Part shown: positions 43,413 to 52,749 of the stretch, piece by piece
Layout: each line of letters starts with the position of its first letter
Position numbering within the stretch: the first letter of the stretch is position 1
DNA from: Spirochaetia bacterium UBA5763
Lineage (GTDB): Bacteria; Spirochaetota; UBA4802; UBA5550
Length of the DNA: 64,000 bases
Direction: 5' to 3'
NCBI GenBank assembly: GCA_002418835.1
Contig: DIEX01000033.1
Span: 248,001 to 312,000, forward strand
Notes under the pieces: model-generated
Seen by the model: the letters and a program-made list of their open reading frames with translations, nothing else
Database searches by the model: none
What the model was told of the DNA's origin: nothing
Made by a program: the position numbers and the translations under genes

Positions 43413-44969
43413 TTAATCATTAGATATTACCAGACTTAAGCCATCCGCAAGCTTTTTCAGTTTTTCATAATCTGCTTTAAGTATCTGTGCGTGACCTGCA
43501 ATCCCCTGAACTATTGTACTGGTGCTGTCAATCGATGCAACCACTTCACCGATTGCTATACTCTGCTCCCGGCTTGCATTGAGAATGACATCTGATTTTT
43601 CCTGTACACGGTCTGTCTTTTCAAGCATATCATGCTGAAGATTTTTCTGTTGTGATATTGCCTCAAGGGTGGCTTCACTTTTTTTACCCGCATCTATAAT
43701 TGAAAGGCTTATCCCTTCGATAAAATTCACTATTCCTTCAATAATTATGCTCGCTTTTTCGGTGTCCGTCCTGTTGTTGCTTACAAGTTCATTGATTTTA
43801 TTCAGTTCATTTGATGAGTTGTCTGCAAGTTTACCAACCTCATCTGCAACTACAGCAAAACCTCTCCCATGTTCACCTGCCCTTGCCGCCTCAATTGTCG
43901 CATTAAGTGCGAGAAGATTAATCCTTTCAAAAAAATCATCTATGATTCCTGTTATCCCCTGGATATTTATTGAATTTTCAAGAATCTTGCTGTTGATCCC
44001 GTCTATTGATTGTGATGATTGTTTGCCGCTTATCGATTTTTCTGTAATTAGAACAAACTCCTTCCGCAGCTCATTACCATACTCCTGCAGAGTGTTAATA
44101 ATTACATTGAGCGATTCGATAAAATTAACCAGCTCTTCAACAGAACGATTCTGGTCAGAGGTGGCATTTTCAACATTCACAGTGTTTGCGGATATCTCTT
44201 CAATTGATGCCGCAAGTTCTTCAATTGTTGCAGCCTGAGTCTGGGTGTTTATAAAAATTTCATTTATAACATCTTCTGTTGAATTTATTGATGCTGTTAG
44301 TTCATGGTAGGAACTTCTAATTGTCTCTAACAGGTGAGTTATATAATTATTTTTTTCAGAAGTAATTTTTGCTTCCTTTTCACTGGCCATAATTCCAAGC
44401 CTTAGAAATTTCATTACAAAATATGTTATAGTATATATCAATACAACTGAAATTATACCGGTAATTGTACCTGAACGGATGTAACCGGCTCTCGCAACTG
44501 AATCTTCAATAATTTCCCCGGTTCCGGGCCTCATACTGTTCCATACCAGTAATCCCGTTATCAGCAATAATGCAAAAGCCTGCACAATTCTGGGAGTAAA
44601 CATTGCTGCCATAACAATTACAGGATATACAAAATAGACAATTGTAATCATCGTCAATTCCGGTGAACGTGCACCCGCCCCGACTAATGAAATGAAACAT
44701 TGAAACAGGGTGAAGAAAGACGCGGCAAGACTTAGTCTCCCTTTTTTAATGAGTACCATAGTTACTGATGAAGAGAAAATTGAACTTATACAGGAGATAA
44801 ACAGCTTTATAAAATCAACACGGCCGATAAAGATTATCATAGTCAGGAACATTAAAATAAAAAAAGCAAAGGCAATAATAAAAAGAAAGGATGCGCTTGA
44901 ACGTTCTATAATACCTTTATCTTTATAATCTATTAATATATAATCAGAAACATCTTTATAAGATATCAA
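43413..44969 (-). CDS. Methyl-accepting chemotaxis protein with polytopic membrane domain
   Basis: This 518-residue protein begins with about six hydrophobic segments (residues 25-190) and no large periplasmic ligand domain. It continues into a coiled-coil signalling domain. The hairpin tip is visible as RINLLALNATIEAARAGEHG with GRGFAVVADEVGKLA, the CheW/CheA-binding region. It therefore senses within or near the membrane or through a partner. No other chemotaxis gene is in the window. Confidence 0.9.
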   Translation of the reverse strand: MISYKDVSDYILIDYKDKGIIERSSASFLFIIAFAFFILMFLTMIIFIGRVDFIKLFISCISSIFSSSVTMVLIKKGRLSLAASFFTLFQCFISLVGAGARSPELTMITIVYFVYPVIVMAAMFTPRIVQAFALLLITGLLVWNSMRPGTGEIIEDSVARAGYIRSGTITGIISVVLIYTITYFVMKFLRLGIMASEKEAKITSEKNNYITHLLETIRSSYHELTASINSTEDVINEIFINTQTQAATIEELAASIEEISANTVNVENATSDQNRSVEELVNFIESLNVIINTLQEYGNELRKEFVLITEKSISGKQSSQSIDGINSKILENSINIQGITGIIDDFFERINLLALNATIEAARAGEHGRGFAVVADEVGKLADNSSNELNKINELVSNNRTDTEKASIIIEGIVNFIEGISLSIIDAGKKSEATLEAISQQKNLQHDMLEKTDRVQEKSDVILNASREQSIAIGEVVASIDSTSTIVQGIAGHAQILKADYEKLKKLADGLSLVISND

Positions 44970-44991
44970 AATAATCCTCCAATACTTTCTG

Positions 44992-45026
44992 AAAAATATC
45001 CGGCATAAGAAGACTTATGCCGGATA
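44992..45026 (-). terminator. Strong hairpin terminator after the beta-barrel gene
   Basis: A perfect 13-base stem (TATCCGGCATAAG / CTTATGCCGGATA) with a 4-base loop spans 44997-45026. On the minus strand it is followed by TTTTTC. It lies downstream of the gene at 45150 and upstream of the chemoreceptor gene. Confidence 0.75.
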
Positions 45027-45149
45027 GAAACAATTTTAAATGCAGATTCAACCAGGGTTATTTTCTTTGAGTATTTATGTCGGAAGTCTGTAAAAATTAA
45101 ATCTTACGGTTGTTACAGTAATAAAACATGTTCCTGCTCTTGATATTTA

Positions 45150-46097
45150 TTATTTCTGAAAAAGCAGGGTTACAGCTCCTCTATATCCCCAACCGTCAGG
45201 ATCATTTTCATTATCTGTAAGCCAGTAATGACCGCCTATTTTTAACTGAAGGATTTGAGGGCCGATTTTTACAATTTGCGTAACAAGACCAATTACCGGT
45301 ACAGACCATTTATCAGTCTTAAAATTGTATGTTGATTCAGATGTTAACGATAATCCTGTATAAGTCGGAAACCTGAGAGTAAGAAAAGGCTGAACAAAGG
45401 TTTTATTAACATCTTCCGTTTCAACTTCAAGATCCAGACCATCAGGAGAAACAACTCCGGCAAGTGCATGTTTAGATCCGGATTTAGCATAATCTTTATC
45501 CTGACCTGCATATGACCACGAATGATATGAAAGAACACCATAGGTAAAAATACTGTCCTCTCTCACAATTGCTCCGATTGGCCCCGCAGTATATTTATTG
45601 CTTATACCCGCAATCTCGTTGCTTCCCGGAAAACCTAATACTGCACCAGCCCCCCATGAAAAACCATAATACTTCTTTGAAGGTGTAATAAACATCTGCT
45701 CCTGAATATCCCAGAAGCCGTTGTTTTTACCGGCATTTTTATACCCCAGTTGATTTTTTGTATCAAATGTTGTCCCCATCATGGTGACTTCAGTCGGGAT
45801 AATCCCGTCCTGCCATACATATGGTATAATTGTTCTTGAGACAAAACTCCAGTTATCATTCAAAGCAACAGGAATCATCGGTTTCAATGTTATAACGTCC
45901 ATTGTTCCGTCATATTTTCCTACATTATTATAATGATCATATTCAATCGGAACAGCATAAATCGCACAAACCGGGTTGGCGAGTTTCTTTGCTACATCAC
46001 CATTTGCCGGTTCCCCGTCTGTTTGAGAGAATGCCGGGATCAAAGCAGTTAAAAGAAACACTACATTTGTTAAAATTTTATTCATACTGATACTCAT
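45150..46097 (-). CDS. Predicted outer-membrane beta-barrel protein (phenol-MetA/transporter-like)
   Basis: This 315-residue protein has a signal peptide (ILTNVVFLLTALIPAFSQ). It then has an N-terminal region with alternating hydrophobic strands ending in aromatic residues, and a C-terminal phenylalanine-rich strand (GAVTLLFQK). The layout and segments such as PMIPVALNDNWSFVSRTIIPY resemble the MetA/phenol-degradation transporter-like barrel family. It would sit in the outer membrane, possibly as a channel for hydrophobic compounds. The specificity is unknown. Confidence 0.7.
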   Translation of the reverse strand: MSISMNKILTNVVFLLTALIPAFSQTDGEPANGDVAKKLANPVCAIYAVPIEYDHYNNVGKYDGTMDVITLKPMIPVALNDNWSFVSRTIIPYVWQDGIIPTEVTMMGTTFDTKNQLGYKNAGKNNGFWDIQEQMFITPSKKYYGFSWGAGAVLGFPGSNEIAGISNKYTAGPIGAIVREDSIFTYGVLSYHSWSYAGQDKDYAKSGSKHALAGVVSPDGLDLEVETEDVNKTFVQPFLTLRFPTYTGLSLTSESTYNFKTDKWSVPVIGLVTQIVKIGPQILQLKIGGHYWLTDNENDPDGWGYRGAVTLLFQK

Positions 46098-46169
46098 TGT
46101 AATAGCTCCTATTCTTTCTTTTGTTTGTTTTATTGTAGTCTATAGCATTTCACGAAATAATTAGGGCCT

Positions 46170-46251
46170 CGTCATTCCGGCCGTAGTGAGAACGAAGTGT
46201 CGGAATCTCATATAATAGCACTATGGGATTCCCGCCTGCGCGGGAATGACG
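46170..46251. repeat. 82-base palindromic element, CGTCATTCCGG...GGGAATGACG
   Basis: The ends GTCATTCCGG and CGGGAATGAC are inverted repeats. The body (GTAGTGAGAACGAAGTGTCGGAATCTCATA) is similar to the elements at 16540 and 24475. It lies in the 344-base gap 46098-46441. The rest of the gap shows nothing I can support. Confidence 0.7.
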
Positions 46252-46441
46252 GGAAGAGAACTAATTCAATCGTTAACCGCTATAAACATCGGAGTTCATA
46301 ATGAACTGATAAATATCTGCCCCCCTGAACTTCCGGCTTTCCCTGGAATTGCGGAACCTGCTTTACTGCTGAGTATAAATCTTTTACATGCGGCAATGCC
46401 TGACATGTTACTCATTTGATTACATAAGCAGTCTGTATTCT

Positions 46442-47197
46442 TTAGAAAATAGTATATCCTCCATCAATCTGGTAAGCAGCACCGTGAATAAATGATGAAT
46501 CATCAGAAGCAAGGAAAAGGGCGAGCTTTGCAACTTCTTCAGATTTTCCGGGTCTACCAGCAGGTGAGGCTTTAATTTTAAAATTCAAAGGATGCTGGGG
46601 CATTTCCAGAACCCGCTGAATCATCGGTGTTTCGATGGGCCCGGGGCAGATTGCATTCACCCTTATCCCCTGGTTTCCGTGCATGAATGACATCTGTCTT
46701 GTGAGGCCAAGGAGTCCATGCTTTGCAGCAGTGTAGGCAATTCCGCCGCGACCGGCAGCAAAAGACGCCATTGATGCTACATTAATGATATTCCCTTTAC
46801 CGTTCTTTATCATGTGAGGGAGAGCCTTTTTTGATGCAATGAAAGGGCCTTTGAGATTAACATCCATTACACTGTCCCACTCTTCAACAGTGATATCACC
46901 CAGTGATGCCAGAGAACCCCCTATGCCTGCGTTATTCACAAGAATATCTATTTTACCGAACTGTTCCACCGTTTTGTTAATTAGATTATCAATATCAGGC
47001 TCCTTTGATGCATCAGCCTGGATAAAAACCGCCACACCGTTCTCTTTTTTAATAAAAGATGCGGTCTCCTCCCCTGTATCTTTCAAAAAATCAGAAACAG
47101 CAACCTTCGCACCTTCGCGGGCGAACTCCCTTGCAATCTCACGTCCTATACCGCTTCCGGCTCCTGTAACAATTGCCACCTTGTCTTTTAATTTCAT
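46442..47197 (-). CDS. Short-chain dehydrogenase/reductase
   Basis: This 251-residue classical SDR binds NAD(P)(H) at TGAGSGIGRE (residues 12-21). It has the NNAGIG structural motif and the catalytic Ser-Tyr-Lys set (ASMASF, AYTAAK). The conserved PGPIETPM loop is present. It would oxidise or reduce a hydroxy or keto group, plausibly of an acyl-CoA given the neighbouring operon. A terminator at 47244-47288 separates it from that operon, so it may be separately transcribed. Confidence 0.9.
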   Translation of the reverse strand: MKLKDKVAIVTGAGSGIGREIAREFAREGAKVAVSDFLKDTGEETASFIKKENGVAVFIQADASKEPDIDNLINKTVEQFGKIDILVNNAGIGGSLASLGDITVEEWDSVMDVNLKGPFIASKKALPHMIKNGKGNIINVASMASFAAGRGGIAYTAAKHGLLGLTRQMSFMHGNQGIRVNAICPGPIETPMIQRVLEMPQHPLNFKIKASPAGRPGKSEEVAKLALFLASDDSSFIHGAAYQIDGGYTIF

Positions 47198-47243
47198 AAT
47201 CTGAACTCTCTTTTTTTTTCTAAGATTTCCTGAATGATTAAAT

Positions 47244-47288
47244 AAAAAAATGTTCCGGCAGACGGGTGAGCACCCGTTCTACCGGAAC
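47244..47288 (-). terminator. Terminator at the end of the acyl-CoA/Fix operon
   Basis: On the minus strand a long imperfect stem (GTTCCGG...CCGGAAC outer arms, ACGGGTG/CACCCGT inner arms) is followed by seven T. It lies 20 bases after the stop of the crotonase gene. Confidence 0.8.
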
Positions 47289-47306
47289 CGATTGCCGGTA
47301 TATTAA

Positions 47307-48113
47307 TCAGTATCCTTTATACTGAGGGAATCTCTTCTCCATAGAAGCTATTACTGTCTCTTTGAAATCACTGCTGAGAGCACCGAGAGCAAGGTAGTCC
47401 GCTTCAACCTGGAAGTATGTCTCCTGTGTGTAATCATGCATCTTATTGGACACCTGCTTGATGTGATTAACACCGAAAGGTGACTTGGAAGCTATCTTTG
47501 CTGCAAGCGCATATGCCTCTTCATTTACCCTGTCAAGCGGAGCAACTTTGTAAACCATCCCCATGTTATAAGCCTCCTGCGCGCCGATGGCATCACCGCA
47601 CATGCAGATCGCTTTTGCTTTCATGGGGCCCACAAGTCTCTGAAGTGCCCAGAGCCCGCCTGAATCAGGTGTGAGCGCAAAGTTTACAAACAGTTCATGG
47701 AAGTACGCTATATCAGAAGCGATTACTATATCACTGGATAGAAGGATGTTACACCCTCCGCCCATGCAGCCGCCTTCCGCAACACCGATGATCGGTTTCG
47801 TCATTGAATACATAAGCTTCAGCATGTTTCCAATCTCCACCATAACCTCTCGCGCAACCTGGAGGTTCTTACCGAGTTTTGCTTTGATAATTTCAAGATC
47901 TCCGGGACCGAATGATACCTCACCTGAGCCTTTCAGTACAACAACACGAACATCACTGTCCCAGTTCGCCTTCTTGAGAGCCTCTGTCAGTTCATCTATA
48001 AGCTGCTCGCTTACCCTGTTCATATTCTGAGGGCAGTCGAGAGTAATGGTGGCTATCATATTCTCTTTTTCGTACTTCACCACATGGTCGAACTTTTTTT
48101 CATATGGATACAT
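47307..48113 (-). CDS. Enoyl-CoA hydratase/isomerase family protein, PaaG-like
   Basis: This 268-residue crotonase has oxyanion-hole segments (SFGPGDLE, GGCMGGGCNILL). The usual first catalytic glutamate is Asn here, and the second position is not glutamate. It has the NFALTPDSGGLW segment with an Asp, as in PaaG-type isomerases. An isomerase or related reaction is more likely than simple hydration. It is the last gene before the terminator of the operon that starts at etfB, with gaps of about 84 bases or less between genes. Confidence 0.85.
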   Translation of the reverse strand: MYPYEKKFDHVVKYEKENMIATITLDCPQNMNRVSEQLIDELTEALKKANWDSDVRVVVLKGSGEVSFGPGDLEIIKAKLGKNLQVAREVMVEIGNMLKLMYSMTKPIIGVAEGGCMGGGCNILLSSDIVIASDIAYFHELFVNFALTPDSGGLWALQRLVGPMKAKAICMCGDAIGAQEAYNMGMVYKVAPLDRVNEEAYALAAKIASKSPFGVNHIKQVSNKMHDYTQETYFQVEADYLALGALSSDFKETVIASMEKRFPQYKGY

Positions 48114-48197
48114 TTTTCAATTCTCCTTATAGGTAATTTTTAAAATGCCGCCCGGGCCGCCGGATTACCGGCAGACCAATGACAGCGATGATGAAAC

Positions 48198-49046
48198 TTA
48201 TTTCTGAAATTTCACTGGCCGTGTTCCTTTCAGAATTCCCATAACCCTTAAACTGATAAGAGGGTTATACTCCGGATGTGTCATGATATAAAAAGTTCCC
48301 TTCTCTATACCCTCTAAAATTGTATCAACAGCCTTCTCAACTGTAATCCCGGAGTTGAATGATTCCTGGAGAGTTGTTTCTTTTGCTTTATAATCAGCAG
48401 TCTTATAATATGCGTCATTATCATTAGTAAGGCCTGCCGGGCGGTGCCTTTTGCAGTTTTTAAGATCTGTCTGCACGATGCCCGGGCATATTGCGAATGC
48501 TCTTACTTTTGAGCCTGAATCCTGAAGCTGAAGGTCGAAAACCTCTGTCAGGGAGAGAGCAGCAAACTTGCTGGAAACATATACCGGAAGGTTTTCACCA
48601 ACAACCATGCCTGCCAAAGAAGCTGTATTTATTACACATGATTCCTTATCCTGCTTCAGCATCTGTGGAACGAAGGTTTTAATTCCATGAACAACTCCCA
48701 TTACATTAACACCGAACACCCACTCCCAGTCGCTGAGGGGGAGTTCCCATATAGTTCCTGCTGCAATAACTCCTGCGTTATTGAACAGATAATCCACTGA
48801 TCCGAATTTCTCAAATGTCTTCTTCGCGAAATTCTCCATAGCATTGAAATCGCTTACATCGAGGACAACAGACATTACTTCCGCACCCTTCCCTTTCAGC
48901 TCTTTTTCAAGCTTTCCGAGGTTTTCACTATCAATATCAGCAAGTGAAAGTTTTGCACCCTGAGCAGCAAATCTTGATGCCAGCTCTTTTCCGATTCCGT
49001 TAGCCGCGCCTGTTATTACAACAATCTTACCTTTATAATCTGACAT
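48198..49046 (-). CDS. Short-chain dehydrogenase/reductase (paralogue 1)
   Basis: This 282-residue SDR has the cofactor motif TGAANGIGKE (residues 12-21), NNAGVI, Ser in INTASLAG and the catalytic YVSSK. It is closely similar to the next gene (same length, same C-terminal pattern ILKGTRPVKF/IMSGSRPKKI), so the two arose by duplication. It is probably an oxidoreductase for a hydroxyacyl-CoA or related intermediate. GGAGG precedes the ATG. Confidence 0.9.
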   Translation of the reverse strand: MSDYKGKIVVITGAANGIGKELASRFAAQGAKLSLADIDSENLGKLEKELKGKGAEVMSVVLDVSDFNAMENFAKKTFEKFGSVDYLFNNAGVIAAGTIWELPLSDWEWVFGVNVMGVVHGIKTFVPQMLKQDKESCVINTASLAGMVVGENLPVYVSSKFAALSLTEVFDLQLQDSGSKVRAFAICPGIVQTDLKNCKRHRPAGLTNDNDAYYKTADYKAKETTLQESFNSGITVEKAVDTILEGIEKGTFYIMTHPEYNPLISLRVMGILKGTRPVKFQK

Positions 49047-49058
49047 TCTGTTTCCTCC

Positions 49059-49907
49059 TTATCTCACGATCTTCTTCGGCCTGCTGCCGCTCATAATTCC
49101 CATATTCCTGAGCCCGATGAGGGGGCTGGCTTCGAGATGTGTCTGAATGTAGAAAATATCATTTTCAAGACCGCGTATTATTTTGGTTACAGCTGTCTCC
49201 GCCGGCATACCAAATGCCATTGACATCTGAACAACTGAATTTCTTTTTTTGAAGTCCTCAGTTTTGTACCCGGGATCATCAGCATTGTAAAGGTCTGCGG
49301 GACGGTGTCTTTCACAATTATTCAGGTCAGACTGCACAACCGCAGGGCAGATGACATGGGCTTTAACTTTTGCACCGGCCTGCTGAAGCTGAAGTTCAAG
49401 AACTTCTGTCAGTGATACAGCAGCAAATTTACTCCCTACGTATGCCGGAGAGTTCTCAACAGTGACCAGTCCCGCTATTGATGCTGTATTAACAACTTTG
49501 CATTCCCTGTCCTGCTTGATCATTGCAGGAACAAAAGCCTTGATTCCGTGTACAAGACCCATCACGTTAACTTTAATCAGCCATTGCCAGTCATTGATCG
49601 GAGTTTCCCATATTGATCCTGCGGAGATAACCCCTGCATTATTGAAAAGAATATCAATAGACCCGAATCTTTTAAAAACATTTGCAGAAAATTTCTCCAC
49701 AGCAGGATAATCACTTACATCAAAGACCTCTGTATAAACTTCAGCCCCTTTTGCACGGAGATCAGACTCAAGCCTGCCGAGATTTTTCGCGTCGATATCA
49801 GTCAGTGCGAGTTTAGATCCCCTTGAAGCAAATCTTCTTGCCAGTTCCTTGCCGATACCATTTGCCGCGCCTGTTATAACAACTACATTGCAATCTAAAT
49901 TACTCAT
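49059..49907 (-). CDS. Short-chain dehydrogenase/reductase (paralogue 2)
   Basis: This 282-residue SDR has TGAANGIGKE, NNAGVI, INTAS-type serine (VVNTASIAG) and YVGSK. It begins 32 bases after the acyl-CoA dehydrogenase gene and ends 12 bases before its paralogue. The pair could act on different stereoisomers, or form a heteromer as some SDR pairs do; that is speculation. Confidence 0.9.
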   Translation of the reverse strand: MSNLDCNVVVITGAANGIGKELARRFASRGSKLALTDIDAKNLGRLESDLRAKGAEVYTEVFDVSDYPAVEKFSANVFKRFGSIDILFNNAGVISAGSIWETPINDWQWLIKVNVMGLVHGIKAFVPAMIKQDRECKVVNTASIAGLVTVENSPAYVGSKFAAVSLTEVLELQLQQAGAKVKAHVICPAVVQSDLNNCERHRPADLYNADDPGYKTEDFKKRNSVVQMSMAFGMPAETAVTKIIRGLENDIFYIQTHLEASPLIGLRNMGIMSGSRPKKIVR

Positions 49908-49938
49908 TTAAGTCCCCCTTATTATTTGTAGGTTCCGA

Positions 49939-51102
49939 TTAGTATTTACTCATGTTCAGTTTCATCATTACAGAGATATCTTCCATAAGTGCTTCTACAG
50001 ATGCGCCGCCTATAGCAAGAACCTTCGCGTCTCTCCAGAATCTCTCAACACCTGTATCAACAATTGTGCCCACACCGCCGAAGAGCTGGATAGCTTCCCT
50101 TGCAACATATTCAGATACTTCAGCACCTTTTATTTTGAGCATGCGCCCGAGTTTAAGCGGCATCTGGCCCCTGTCTCTCAGATCAGCTGTATAATAAACA
50201 AGCGCCCTCAGCGATTCGATTTCACCATACATCTTAACGAGTTTATGCCTTGTCACCTGGAGTCTGTCATACATGCTCTGCCCGCGCTGCATCCTCTCGT
50301 GGCTGTACTTGTAAGCCATTTCATAAGCAGCTTCAGCCATGCCGAGACCCACAGGACCGCAGCTGAGAAATTCATCAGTTGCACTTACAAAAAGCGCTCT
50401 CATGCATCCCCCTGCCGGACCGAGAAGATTTTCTTTCGGGAGTTTCATATTTTTGAAAGAGATACTCCCTGTTGCGGATCCATGCCAGCCGAGTTTATGT
50501 TCATGTTTACCGATTTCAAGTCCGGGTGTCCCTTTTGGAACTATAAATGCGCTCATACCTTCCCTTGTCACAGGGTCCATTTTTTCTGCTGTTACAGCGA
50601 GTATTACATATACATCAGCAACTCCGATGTTGCTCACCAGAACTTTTCCGCCATTGATCACCCACTGGTCACCTTCAAGAACAGCCTTTGTTGTATGTTC
50701 GATGTGGTTAGCACCACCCGCAGGTTCTGTTGAGCCGCAAGCCAGTATTATTTCACCTGTTGCAGCAGGAGCAAGATACTTCTTCTTCTGCTCAGGTGTG
50801 CCCAGCATGTTAAGAAGCCCGCCAGCGAGAAGTGTGTGCGCTCCCATTGCTACTGTTAACACCGGAAGGCTCTTTGCTATCTCTTCGAGAATAAGCGACT
50901 GTGTTGTGTGATCTTTACCGAGTCCGCCGAACTCCTCAGCAACTGTTATTCCGAGAAAGCCAAGCTCCCCTGCTCTCTTAAAAAGCTTTGTCGGGAATTC
51001 AGAAGTTCTGTCCACTTCCATGGCAACAGGCTTCACCTCCTGTTCGACAAAGTCCTTAGCCACGTTGAGCATCAGCTCCCTCTCTTCATTCATGTACCAC
51101 AT
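49939..51102 (-). CDS. Acyl-CoA dehydrogenase
   Basis: This 387-residue flavoprotein catalyses alpha,beta-desaturation of an acyl-CoA, passing electrons to the EtfAB/FixABCX partner encoded just upstream. The FAD- and substrate-binding signatures ACGSTEPAGGANH and KVLVSNIGVADV are visible. The MCAD-type catalytic YEGT near the C-terminus is replaced by AIGGASVEA, so the base is probably elsewhere, as in isovaleryl- or long-chain enzymes. GGAGGA precedes the ATG. Substrate chain length cannot be predicted. Confidence 0.9.
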   Translation of the reverse strand: MWYMNEERELMLNVAKDFVEQEVKPVAMEVDRTSEFPTKLFKRAGELGFLGITVAEEFGGLGKDHTTQSLILEEIAKSLPVLTVAMGAHTLLAGGLLNMLGTPEQKKKYLAPAATGEIILACGSTEPAGGANHIEHTTKAVLEGDQWVINGGKVLVSNIGVADVYVILAVTAEKMDPVTREGMSAFIVPKGTPGLEIGKHEHKLGWHGSATGSISFKNMKLPKENLLGPAGGCMRALFVSATDEFLSCGPVGLGMAEAAYEMAYKYSHERMQRGQSMYDRLQVTRHKLVKMYGEIESLRALVYYTADLRDRGQMPLKLGRMLKIKGAEVSEYVAREAIQLFGGVGTIVDTGVERFWRDAKVLAIGGASVEALMEDISVMMKLNMSKY

Positions 51103-51159
51103 AATAAAAATCCTCCGCTTAATTTATACTTTGATTTATTGAATACAGTTAATAACCGG

Positions 51160-51456
51160 TCAGCCATGCCTGTAGCTGACGCCGAAAGTCCCCCTGGGAT
51201 ATTCCCATTTTGTTATCCCCTTCTCTTTGCAAACAACTCTGCATGTGCCGCACTCAAGGCATCCGGCGTAATCAAAAGTGATGTCGCCGTTCTTATCGAG
51301 CTTATAGAGCACAGCCGAACACACAACAAGGCAGGGTTTTGATTTGCACTTTGTCCGGCATATCTCCTTATCGAGTACGATATGTGGTTCCTCCTCATCC
51401 ACCTCAAACCTGTTGAGGCTCAGGAGTTCCGCTGCTTCCATCTGCTGAATACTCAT
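51160..51456 (-). CDS. fixX: FixX-type ferredoxin-like protein
   Basis: This 98-residue protein has a FixX-like cysteine pattern (CRTKCKSKPCLVVC and CLECGTCRVVC) for [4Fe-4S] clusters. It partners FixC in the membrane-associated ETF:quinone oxidoreductase module. The gene overlaps fixC by 4 bases (ATGA). Confidence 0.9.
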   Translation of the reverse strand: MSIQQMEAAELLSLNRFEVDEEEPHIVLDKEICRTKCKSKPCLVVCSAVLYKLDKNGDITFDYAGCLECGTCRVVCKEKGITKWEYPRGTFGVSYRHG

Positions 51457-52736
51457 ATTGATCTGTACCCCCTTATTCCATCCTTAACAAGCTGCCACAG
51501 GGACACTTTGTTATCCTTCAGCACTCCCCAAATTCCTTTCTTAATGCTCACGGGAGTTTCTCCGGAGATGCTGTACATTTTATTGAACACACCGCTTGCT
51601 ACCTTCGGATATGTTTCATAAAGTCTGTGTATCTCAAGGAGATCAAAGTAACCGTCAACAGCCTTCATAGACGGCAGCAGTTTGATATTATTCAGTTCCT
51701 CAAAATACGCAGGTCCCGGATTCTTCCCGCTTATCACAGCACGCGCGGCAGCAACTCCGCTTACTATGGCGAGATCTATTCCACGTATTGTATAACCGAT
51801 GTTTAGAACAAAACCCGCAGCTTCACCAATCACCATGAGTCCGTCACGGTAAAGCTTCTTCGGTATTCCGCGATAACCCTCTTCACGAACAAGGTGAGCA
51901 CCGTACTCCACAGTCTTTCCACCCTCGATGAGCGGGTATATTGACGGGTGCATTTTGAGATCCTGGAATATATCATGCACCTGCCTTCCGTGAGAAGCCG
52001 CCTCTGATGGTGTAAATACACATCCGAGGGAAATGCTCTCATTGTTAGTGTAGAGGAATCCCCCTCCGTGGATACCCTCTGTGCAGCCAAGCATCAGCAG
52101 GCTTGCCCCTTCGCCGGATTTCAGATGAAACCTTTCTTCAATTGTCTTTGCAGGGAGTTCAATGATCTCCTTAACACCAACACCGATTGTCTTATCTGAA
52201 AGCTCAGGAACAAGGCCTGCCTGCCGCGCGATCATTGAATTCACACCATCAGCAGCAATCACAAGATCAGCGAACATCTCATCACCGCCCGCTTTTACAC
52301 CTGTTATGCGGCCGGCTTCTTCAATGAGCCCGTCAACCTTGATGCCGCATGCTATAACAGCCCCCTGTTCTTCGGCTTTAGAGGCAAACCATTCGTCAAA
52401 TACCGCACGCAGTATTGTGAATGACTGAGGCATCTCGCCGCTTTTATTAAATGCCGGATTTGAATAATCTATTGTAATAGACTGCTCTCCGGCCATCATC
52501 ATAATCTGTTCGTGTGTGACCTTTCTCTCAAGCGCGGCATCTTCCCACAGTCCCGGCTCAACAAGATCAAGAGCGTAAGTATAGAACCTGCCGCCTGTGA
52601 CATTCTTGCTTCCGGCTGCTGTGCCGCGCTCAATCACAAGGACATTTTTCCCCTCTTTAGCGAGGGTATAGGCACAGGCAGTTCCTGCAGGGCCTGCCCC
52701 GATTATAATTACATCAAATTTATCCTCTCCGCTCAT
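51453..52736 (-). CDS. fixC: FixC-type ETF:quinone oxidoreductase flavoprotein
   Basis: This 427-residue FAD protein belongs to the FixC/ETF-QO group. The dinucleotide-binding motif GAGPAGTACAYTLA is at the N-terminus and a second FAD motif GLMVIGEAAGFVLN is near residue 290. With FixX it passes electrons from EtfAB towards quinone. The ATG at 52736 is preferred to a GTG at 52745, since GGAG stands 8 bases before the ATG but only 1 base before the GTG. It follows etfA by 13 bases. Confidence 0.92.
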   Translation of the reverse strand: MSGEDKFDVIIIGAGPAGTACAYTLAKEGKNVLVIERGTAAGSKNVTGGRFYTYALDLVEPGLWEDAALERKVTHEQIMMMAGEQSITIDYSNPAFNKSGEMPQSFTILRAVFDEWFASKAEEQGAVIACGIKVDGLIEEAGRITGVKAGGDEMFADLVIAADGVNSMIARQAGLVPELSDKTIGVGVKEIIELPAKTIEERFHLKSGEGASLLMLGCTEGIHGGGFLYTNNESISLGCVFTPSEAASHGRQVHDIFQDLKMHPSIYPLIEGGKTVEYGAHLVREEGYRGIPKKLYRDGLMVIGEAAGFVLNIGYTIRGIDLAIVSGVAAARAVISGKNPGPAYFEELNNIKLLPSMKAVDGYFDLLEIHRLYETYPKVASGVFNKMYSISGETPVSIKKGIWGVLKDNKVSLWQLVKDGIRGYRSI

Positions 52737-52749
52737 GCTGCACACTCCA

